NCBI GenBank assembly: GCA_033439765.1
Contig: JAULSN010000003.1
Coordinates: forward strand, 2,852,001 to 2,916,000
From: Lasiosphaeria ovina
Taxonomy: Eukaryota; Ascomycota; Sordariomycetes; Sordariales; Lasiosphaeriaceae
Length of the DNA stretch: 64,000 bases
Reading direction: 5' to 3'
Made by a program: the position numbers and the translations under genes. Every line of letters begins with the position of its first letter. Position 1 is the first letter of the stretch. Below the pieces are notes generated by a model that ran no database searches, was not told the origin of the DNA, and saw only the letters and a list, made by a program, of their open reading frames with translations. Positions 56,422-64,000 of the stretch are shown piece after piece.

Positions 56422-57910
56422 TGCAATTTTGTTTTTTTTCTTCCCTTTCCTTGGCTTATCCACCTCGTATAAGGTGGACCGCCGCCCTCCCTCTGATCAG
56501 AGGCCGGCATAGCTCCTTAGCTTCTTTTTTTTGGACAGTCCTCAGAAAAATTACATCTTTTTACCATGAATTGAGATCCCCAGGCTAGTGCACGCAGTAG
56601 TGCCTTTTTCTTATTATTTCGGCCTTCTTGTGAGGGAACCTTGCACTTGCGCCCGCTAAGGTTCGACCTACTTTTGCTGTTGTTTTTGCTGTGGTGCCTT
56701 TCCACTGCTTCACTAGTTCTCGGTCAGTCTACCGGGTATGTGATAGTGAGTAGGGATGGGATAAGTTTATCGGATAGGGACCCTGGAAAAGTAATTTAAT
56801 AACGTGACTCGACATAGTATTTATGCTCCAACGTTTTATAAGCTCACACAATTTTCTCATAATGTCGCTATGGCTACGCTTTTCTCTCCTAGGCCTACGC
56901 CATTCTCTCCTAGACTACGCCATTCTCTCCTAGGCCCATGCTTATCTCTTCTAGGCCCGATCTGACGAACCATTGAGCAATGAGCCATGCTGTCAGAAAG
57001 ACCTACCTAAATCGGGTATGGTGCAGGGCAGGCCCGGCAGGGCCTGCACAGGCCACTGTAATTAAACACCTTTTCCTCGGGGTCAACACAGGTCCCCGAC
57101 CTGCCTGCGGCAGGCCTTTTCTCCTTCCGACACATCAATCAATATAACACGGTTGAATGCCCTCACTTTGGCCGCATTTTGGCTGCATTCTGGAATACGT
57201 TGTTTCTGAGACATGCTCTTTTAGGTTTAAATTTTCGATTTGGGCCGGGTGACTAGTGGCTTGGCGCGTTCGCTACAGCGTGGTTTGGAGCTGTTGTGGC
57301 AATTTCGTGGGGGCCATAAAAAACGTCAAGTATGGATGGCCTTGTCGCGCTAACGTGGAATACCCCAATAGACTCTCCCATAGTTTTGGCTTTAGTAACC
57401 TGGGAACAGCTGAGGCATGTGCTTATCTGTTTTCTACGTTCTGGGCTCGTCTCTGAACGGAGCATGGTCTGGCCAGAGTAAGCATGGGACGAGGCTCTGA
57501 GTTTGCTGGGTTGCGCTAGTGATGCGATGCAGCTAATCAGAAGGGTCCCGGGGTTCGGGGCCAACCACGCTTTGCCCCCCCCCTCCATTTCTCACTCCAA
57601 TGGGTGTGAAGGGAGTTTGTATCATTGGATCAATCCGCGTTGAGGTTCCCTCGGTGGCTCTTGTTTCTTCTATTGAACACCAGATAACATGGCAAGAGCT
57701 ACGCAGACCACTGGCATCCCTAGGTACCAGGCACTTCTGTTTTCCAATATTGCCACAGCTGAACAATGGGCTCGGAAGGGGCGCGAATGAAATATGCCGC
57801 AACGCCGGTGTTGGAACCCGCACATCTCGTTCTTGGGGTCTCCCTCTTCTCTATCTTGGCTTCTTCTCCTCCTTTACTCCATGTTCAGCAGCCGGCGGCC
57901 TTATTAAAGG
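56422..57910. other. intergenic region with repeats
   Basis: About 1.5 kb of mixed composition. It holds the CTCTCCTAG tandem array, a GC-rich stretch with many CAGGCC/GGCCTG words (57025-57120), and words also found near 61050-61130 (CGAACCATTGAG, GGTTTAAATTT). No supported gene. Confidence 0.5.
56874..56957. repeat. about 20-bp tandem repeat, four copies
   Basis: Four degenerate copies of CTACGCCATTCTCTCCTAGG (the first with CTTTTCTC, the last with CATGCTTATCTCTTC). Confidence 0.85.
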
Positions 57911-59244
57911 ATGAAACCTCATTTCTCGAACGCCCTGACGGCTATTCTCGGCAGCCTTGTCGTCTTTGCGAGTGCTGACTCCGCGAGCGCGACAAGCCTT
58001 ACGATACTGGCTACCGCCTGGGGGTCGACATGTCCTTTGTGCCGCGCGGGCTCCTAGGCAGCGTGGGGGCCACATCTGGTAGCTTGTAAAAGAGGCAATG
58101 CGCTTCTGGAGACTTGTACTGCCCTGCAGTTAACTTTTGCTGCGTGGCTGGAGCTTCTTGCTGTGGCTACAACTTCTGCTGCCCGCCGGGATACGCCTGT
58201 CCAGTGTCTGGACCTTGCTATCTGCCAGCAGGCGACGCGTACGTGCCCATATACTGTGATGAGACCTCTCTTGCCTGCTATAGCCATATTTCTAACTTGT
58301 CTTCGTAGTGTCGTTACTGTCACAGTCTCATCGACGCGCTATGTCACCTCCAGCTATTACTCGACAGTCTACTCTAGCGGTACCTCATGGGAATACACGA
58401 CATCGACCCATTACAGCACTACCACTACCCACTCCCAGGGCGGAGTCTCGACCTCGACGGTCTGGGTCACCGTCACGACAACCCGCAATGCGAAGCGCGC
58501 CGCCCCGACTGTTCCCACGCCCACCATGACCCAAACCCACGGCATACAGGGCGCCGCGGTGCTGCCGACGGTGGAGCCGGTACTTATCGGGGGTCAAACG
58601 CCGATAACGGACATGTTGCGTCGCGGGCTTGAAGAAATAGGCCTGCTTGAGAGGCGCGCCATCACGTCATACATAACCGTGCCTTACACATCCACGTACT
58701 ACAGCTACATCTACACCACGGTCGGCAGTCTCGTCACTTCGACCAGCAGTACCGTGGTCGAATCGACAATCACGTCTACCGTTGTAGATGACGCGAGCAG
58801 CACCAGAACAGTGACATCGACGACCACGTCCACCGTGGGATCAGGCGAGGTTAGTTCCCGAGTCCCTTCATTGCCGGCGGAGCATGATCTTGATGCCAAC
58901 TCACAAAATCATCAGCAAACACCCCCTGTAACGCCCCCTGTAACACCCCCAGCCGGCCAACAACTAGTAGGTAAGAAACACCGCGTCTCCCCAGCCGCGT
59001 GCCAAATGAAAGCCTAATCGCTAACCACTTGGATCCGTCATGCTCAGGCTCGTCAGGATCTAGCTCCCTCAACACGGCCAAGGTCGTAGGCATAATAGTG
59101 TCTGCGGTCTGTGCCGTCCTCGGCTTGACATTCACCGTGATCTGGAGAATCTATGTTCATAAGAAGCGCCGCAGAGAAAAGGAGAGCGGACCAGGCAACG
59201 GTGGAGAGGGGCAGAATTACCACAACCCAGGCGCCTGGACTTGA
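57911..59244 (+). pseudogene. Cys-rich, Ser/Thr-rich single-pass membrane protein, 5' part broken
   Basis: A signal peptide is encoded from the ATG at 57911 (LTAILGSLVVFASADSASA), but the next recognisable stretch, DKPYDTGYRLGVDMSFVPRG, is in another frame from 57991. A TAA follows at 58087-58089. In that same frame a Cys cluster runs to the donor at 58238 (VNFCCVAGASCCGYNFCCPP). Exons 58309-58849, 58916-58970 and 59048-59244 then read on cleanly: a Thr/Ser-rich stalk, a VTPPVTPP linker, and a transmembrane helix (VVGIIVSAVCAVLGLTFTVI) with a basic cytoplasmic tail. The layout matches fungal wall-sensor-like surface proteins. The 3' two thirds look intact; the frameshift plus stop suggest a recent pseudogene, though an assembly error could mimic one of them. 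Confidence 0.7.
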
Positions 59245-59549
59245 TGCCGATGGAGCCGCGGGGGGGCGTTAATTATGGGCTGGGGTTAATACGCGGAGCA
59301 TGGTTTGGCGCCTTGCCGTTCTCTGAGGTTTCTCGTTCCGAGGTTTCTCGTGTGTTGCTAGCCGGGAGGGGATTACTTGTGGATGGGATGAGAAAGGGAA
59401 GCAGTAGCAGCGGTAATGTTAATGTCAGTATGTTTCTTTTCGCCTTTTCCCCCTTCCTTTTCTTTTTTCTTCCCTTGTCTCTCTTGTGTTCTCTTCTAGG
59501 TATATAGTTTATATCAGTTAATTCTATATTGAATATGTGGATACGGCAC

Positions 59550-59573
59550 TTCGTACGGCAGCCCATCTGAAAA
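59550..59573 (+). repeat. 24-nt direct repeat, left copy
   Basis: TTCGTACGGCAGCCCATCTG followed by AAAA; it matches 61049-61072 at 22 of 24 positions. The pair brackets the unknown-family copy 2. Confidence 0.7.
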
Positions 59574-59702
59574 GATCGTGAATCGTTCCCCTAATTATAA
59601 CCGCACTCCTCCTTGCTATTAATGTTTTTCTTTCCGCGAACCTTATCGGCCAACCTCAATAGGCACGGGCCACCACCGTAGTGGTTAATAGGGCGGTCTT
59701 TT

Positions 59703-59728
59703 CCCTCCACCCTCCACCCTCCACCCTC
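59703..59728. repeat. CCCTCCA heptanucleotide repeat
   Basis: Three and a half perfect copies about 40 nt before the unknown-family copy 2. Confidence 0.85.
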
Positions 59729-59768
59729 TTCTTGTTTTTCAGTCTTCGAACCTCAGAATCCGCAAAAA

Positions 59769-60831
59769 ATGCCGCGGCCTCTATCCGACGAAGAGGCTCT
59801 AATTAGCGAGCTTCACCCCAAAAGAGCGCAAATTCCACGGCTGGCACATTCAGCACGAGCATCTTGACCCTCTTGAATGGCATAATGCTGCTAATGTGAA
59901 GTGGAATACATGCGACCTTCGGAATCAGTTCACAACATGGTATATGGCCTGGTCCGCCCGACTCCGCGCCCGCGAGTCATACCCTGTGACCTCCAGCGAG
60001 TTCGTCGAGACACTTCGCCGTACCGACTTCAGGGGCTCGCAATCGCGTAGCAAGTGGCTGGCAATTGTGGAGGTGCAAAACCACGACTTTGTTCTCCTTG
60101 GTGATGGTCGACTTGGTGGCGTCTTTACTGGCTTTGGCCTGATCCCCGGCGCCTACTACCTAACGCCGAACTTGGGCGCGGAGGAGTACAACGGAAATAT
60201 CCTTCATCGCAGCATATTGGGCATTAATACTAATGTCCTTATTAAGTTCACGCCCCCACAAGATGCTAGTGGAAGCCCAAGCAAACGCCACCGCCAAGAG
60301 CAGAGCTCGGGGGAGGATTCGGTTCGTACGACCGATTCAGGTGATATTTATGCTGGTGGTGGCTTCATCTTTGCCCAACTAGGGCCTTTCTACGCCTATG
60401 CCGGGCCTCTCAGCTGGGAGAAAGCACGAGAAAGCGCCGACTGGGACAATATCATCCAGATGGTGGTACATTGGACCGCCACTGGGTTCGGCGTTGTGGC
60501 AGAAATCGACAAGCTCGGCCGTCCGGGCGCTATCTGGGTCATCTACAACTTCTACCAGGACGATGATGAAGACTTGACGACAAAACGCGTCCATATCCCC
60601 GTCTTCGACCCGGTAACGGGGGAGCAGCTTCCAGAGATTGGTCGTCTCCCTGGAGGAGGGGGCGCGGAGACCTTTACGATGGCAAAGATTGCCAGGAACC
60701 TAGGACAACTAGGTGCAGGGAAGGCCTTCGTCTTCGACGTACGGGAGGTTGCGGAGCGCCAGCTTGTGCGGGTAAAGGTGCTATCTACTGGGCAGGGGTC
60801 GTTTCTCGTGCGCCAGTTCATTGGTATTTAG
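59769..60831 (+). pseudogene. unknown-family gene, copy 2 (4-bp insertion near start)
   Basis: The ATG at 59769 gives MPRPLSDEEAL, matching MPMPPSDEEAL of copy 1. Then four extra bases (AATT, making CTAATTAG where copy 1 has CTAG) shift the frame at about 59800. Beyond it the family frame is open to 60831: FTPKERKFHGWHIQHEH, SSEFVETLRRTDFRGSQSRS, FGLIPGAYYLTPNLGAEEY, HWTATGFGVVAEIDKLGRPG and the C-terminal MAKIARNLGQLGAGKAFVF. A product of 295 residues could still start at the ATG at 59944, so partial function is possible. The family is unknown; both copies share a basic SKR(H/R)RQE patch beside an acidic loop. It is flanked by 24-nt direct repeats. Confidence 0.7.
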
Positions 60832-61537
60832 GCGGGGTGCGGAGGCTGACAAACTGTCGTCTGTTCGACGCTGAGTATCGCCAACTCGCTGACGGGAAGG
60901 TGTGCGAAGAATACGGCTGCAACAGAGGGCATGCCTGGGCTTTGAGATGGAGGGCGCCGGCGTTAGGGAGACCTTTCCATGCGAAGTCGTTAAAGGGGTG
61001 TCCGATTACACCGATAATTATCTAGGCAGCCATAAGACCAAGCAAGGTTCGTGCGGCAGCCAATCTGAAAAAGCGAGCGAACCATTGAGCCATGCTTTTT
61101 TGGTTTAAATTTGGGATTCCCAACTCGGGGCTGTGGTATAATAACGGCCGTGAGGCAGAACAGTTCGGCTCCTGACTATCGATATGTCTCGGACTTTAAA
61201 TGCTACATAAGGCAGTTGGTATTATCATTGCCTCGCAGTCGCACACCACGCTGACCTTGGCGAAAGCAGCATCGGCCTATCATATTTGGTGAGTGGCACT
61301 CTCATCCGGCTCGCCACACGCGCATCCAATGGTATCAGAAATACGGCCAGGATCAGAAATGCCGCAGTAGGGCAATCTGGGCCCCAGATTTAAGGGCTCC
61401 AGGGACTCCTTATGACCGTTGCGTTGCAGTGGGCCTCTTCTCTCTAGTTTGGCAGAAATCTAGGGTTGCCGTCTTTCCCCGGGTTGCCGTCTCTGCACAG
61501 AATTGTTCATGTACTATCGCTATCTATTTCTCAAGAC
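60832..61537. other. intergenic region
   Basis: About 700 bases carrying the right direct repeat and words shared with 56966-57245 (CGAACCATTGAG, GGTTTAAATTT). No supported gene. Confidence 0.5.
61049..61072 (+). repeat. 24-nt direct repeat, right copy
   Basis: TTCGTGCGGCAGCCAATCTG followed by AAAA; partner of 59550-59573. Confidence 0.7.
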
Positions 61538-63714
61538 ATGTCTGAACCCCGTCCGAGCAAGATGGATGCAATATGCGACGTCTGCGGCCACCTCGGTCGC
61601 GAATGTCCTCGCCCTAGTTTGGAAATCGCCAAGGCGACTTTTCCTGCTTTTTCAAACAGAGCGATGCGTGGGTGCATGATTTGTGCCCTCATCTGCAACA
61701 CCGCGATCCGTTGTTCTACTACCTCCTGGAGTTCTCTCGCCAAACATAGGGTGCTGATCAAGGTTTCCGTTTGTGGGAACGACGTAGATCTTTTGCTCGG
61801 CGTATACGAGCTTTTTCGGCCTTGTCCGCTCGAGCGTGCCGAGTGGTATATGAACTCCCGATTTCTGTTCTCTACATATCTGTACTCTCCGTTAGGTAAG
61901 ATGAGAAGTCACCATGATTGTCGGCACGAATAACACGTTACCTACCGAAAGAATCGCCCTCTCCCATCAAGCGGATACCGACACTGCCACACATTCTTCG
62001 GGATCCACTGTCACGTCCTGCACGAGATATGTTGCGCGGTTGGCTAGAGGTGTGTGACCGGCACCAAGACTGCCGCTCCAGCGGCGACAAGGTGCTTCCG
62101 AAACGGCTTGTTGACATCGGCGACGGGGCCAATCCCACGGTTAAAATCATCTCAGCTACTGAAGACCACCGCTACCTGGCGCTTAGCCACTGCTGGGGGT
62201 TCGGGAAGAAGCCCCTTAGCACCATTAGGGCCAACGAAGCATCTATGAGGCTTGAGATACCGTGGGAAGCACTGCCGCTATCTTTCCAGGACGCAATTAG
62301 GGTCACGAGGTGGCTCGACGCCCGCTACATCTGGATCGACTCGCTGTGTATCCTCCAAGATGACGACCAGGACTGGCAGGAAGAGTCAGCAAAGATGGCG
62401 GGCATATTCAGCGGGTGCCATCTTTCCATCGCAGCTAGCCGAGCCTCGAGCTGCGACGAGGGATTTTTGCAGGTCCGGAACGAGGGCCGGTGGGTCATAA
62501 CAAGCACGTACCAGGGGACTCCGCTGGTCGTGTTCGCGAGAGACAGCACTGGCCACACGGTTTTAAAGGGTGTAGTTCCCTTCCCTTGGTTCGAGCTACC
62601 ACTCTTCCATCGAGCATGGTGTTTCCAGGAGCGTCTCCTAGCTCCCCGGACCCTTCACTTCGCTCGCGACGAGTTATTCTTCCAGTGTCGGACAGAAGAT
62701 CAATGCGAATGCAGCGGCCGCAGCGCATGGAAGCGTGGGAAGCAGCACTGCTATGCTTAATATGCAGCGATTGTCCCCTGGGAGAGCTGCCAGATCCGTG
62801 CGTTTGGAGGGCAAGAACGCAGACACCTTGACCAGGACTCCAACGGTGATGAAGAAGCAAGTATCTCATCTACGGGAGAGTCCAGCACGCCAGAGAGTCT
62901 TCTAGGGAGGACTGCGGGTGCTTTTGTCCAAAGACTTTACGAACCTCAGGGCGACGTTGCCGAGGACCAGGAAACACCAATCCGCTTTGGTCAGCTGTGG
63001 GGCGATGTCGTGTCCGAATACACCTCTCTTAACATCACGTATCAACAAGACGTGCTGCCAGCAATCTCCGGAATTGCTAACCTGATGCTGGCACACTCTC
63101 CCGGTCGCTACTTTGCCGGGCTCTGGGAGCTTGATATCCACTATCTTCTTGCCTGGAACTCTGACCTGGAAGAAGGCAGGTGCTATCGACCGCAAGAATA
63201 CACCGCGCCGTCGTTTTCCTGGGCGTCCCGCTTCGGGCAGGTCTTTTTCTCATGGCAATGTCGTATAACCCGCGTCTGCGTTGTCCTCGATATCAGATGC
63301 GAGGCCAATGGAGCAGACCCGTACGGACGGCTCCTCCCGGGGGGGTACATAGTCCTACAAGGCAAGCTCATATCTGGCACCATCAAAAGTTGCCTTACAG
63401 ACACTACTTGGAGGTATTCACTCACAGGCTGGGATCCTAATATGGAAGATAGCCCAGCAAACCCACAGTTTGATACCGAAGAAGATGAGAAAGATATCCA
63501 ACAAGGCATCGAGACCAGGGTCTATTACTTTGACTTGTTTCGCGAAACGGATTGGGTCGATGAGGAGGAGAACGGGATCGGTAATGAGTACGCTCACAGT
63601 ATTGTCTTAAGAGACGGGGATGAACCCGGGACATTCAGACGTATTGGTACGGCATTCGATATACCGGCTGTGGCTTTTGATTGTGTACCGGATGTAATAG
63701 TTAAAATCGTGTAA
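61538..63714 (+). pseudogene. HET-domain protein gene with one internal TAA
   Basis: Exon 61538-61895 and exon 61952-63714 (56-nt intron, GTAAGA...AAAG) form a single frame of 707 codons, broken only by TAA at 62758-62760. The N-terminus has a zinc-like Cys set (CDVCGHLGRECP, RGCMICAL). The HET domain proper follows: YLALSHCWGFGKKP, ARYIWIDSLCILQDDDQDWQ, MAGIFSGCHLSIAASRA, FHRAWCFQERLLAPRTLHFA and FFQCRTEDQCECSGR. The stop lies just after this block. Beyond it the frame continues with family-typical LYEPQ, ITYQQDVLPAISGIANLM, GRYFAGLWELDIHYLLAW and YTAPSFSWAS. HET proteins trigger cell death on contact with non-self strains. Truncated at the TAA, the product would still contain the HET domain, so activity of the short form is possible. 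Confidence 0.85.
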
Positions 63715-64000
63715 TAGTTTCAGGAAGAAAACTATATATTCATGGCCGCCCAATCCTCTTTTAGGCCAAATTGAGCCCAAATGAAGTGTTTGTCAGTCCT
63801 CCTCGAAACATGCTGCGAGATATCTTGTATCACTAGCGTTGGGATCTTGAAACTAATCAGTTATTATCGTTTGGTTGTAGATATAATGGCAAGAGATACA
63901 AACGCGTGGTTCCAATTCTCTTACATTCAGTCCATCGAGACACCCTGGTTACTAATTATTTTCTTACATTGTTTGCTACCCCAATCCCCCATGCTCGCAG
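63715..64000. other. right-edge non-coding sequence
   Basis: AT-rich sequence after the HET gene to the window end. Nothing recognised. Confidence 0.5.

Larger units (their letters stand above)
59245..59768. other. intergenic region
   Basis: About 520 bases with a T/C-rich stretch (59430-59500) and the CCCTCCA tract. It also carries one copy of a 24-nt direct repeat (59550-59573) found again at 61049-61072. Confidence 0.5.

Noticed and set aside
35609..62760. Possible reassignment of TAA/TAG to glutamine explaining the many in-frame stops
   Set aside because: Genes in the same window end normally at TAA and TAG, and several broken genes also carry frameshifts and deletions, so decay is the simpler explanation.
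35609..62760. A Starship-type giant mobile element carrying the accessory genes
   Set aside because: No tyrosine-recombinase (DUF3435) captain gene or element borders are visible in the window.
62640..62790. Intron hiding the TAA of the HET gene
   Set aside because: The GTGTCGG donor candidate lies inside the conserved FQCRT...C block and gives the wrong phase; the other candidate intron would be about 35 nt, too short.

Overview
This is a window of nuclear DNA from a filamentous ascomycete (Pezizomycotina, most likely Sordariomycetes). The evidence is short introns (about 46-100 nt) with GTRNGT donors, CTRAC-like branch points and YAG acceptors, monocistronic genes on both strands separated by 0.3-2.7 kb, and fungal-only families: DUF3292, RTA1-like, Zn2Cys6 regulators, a HET domain, a NACHT protein and DUF3237. 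Gene models were spliced by hand from the sequence. Exon coordinates are in each entry and most models close in frame. I could not run homology searches, so family names rest on recognised motifs.

Left part (1 to about 35 kb): mostly intact genes. In order: a DUF3292 membrane protein (cut by the window start), a phosphomannose-isomerase paralogue, a SET-domain protein with a signal peptide, a secreted duplicated beta-sandwich protein, an aldo/keto reductase, a NirA-like Zn2Cys6 regulator, a small secreted protein, a SurE-type acid phosphatase, an RTA1-like 7-TM protein, two small hypothetical genes, a broken hexose transporter, a 602-residue unknown, a GST-like protein, and a large ice-binding-domain (DUF3494) surface protein with a (Ser-Thr)n stalk encoded by a hexanucleotide array.

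Right part (about 35.6-64 kb): an accessory, decaying region. Apparently intact genes are a berberine-bridge-like FAD oxidoreductase (its 5' end is odd), a DUF3237 protein, a spliced 114-residue protein, two convergent C2H2-like paralogues and a Dcr2-like metallophosphatase. Between and after them lie broken genes: a NACHT/NLR-like gene with three internal stops, a Gln/Ser-rich unknown, two separated pieces of a Tc-toxin A-subunit-like gene, two inverted copies of an unknown family, a Cys-rich single-pass membrane protein and a HET-domain gene with one stop. Most of the nonsense codons are TAA or TAG, which single C-to-T changes in CAA/CAG (CpA to TpA) could produce. That is the signature expected of repeat-induced point mutation (RIP), although the region is not obviously AT-rich.

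Functionally the left part reads as ordinary metabolism, secretion and regulation. The right part reads as a graveyard of conflict and recognition genes (NLR, HET, toxin complex), the kind of lineage-specific content that turns over quickly in fungi. No rRNA, tRNA, CRISPR array or intact transposon was recognised.
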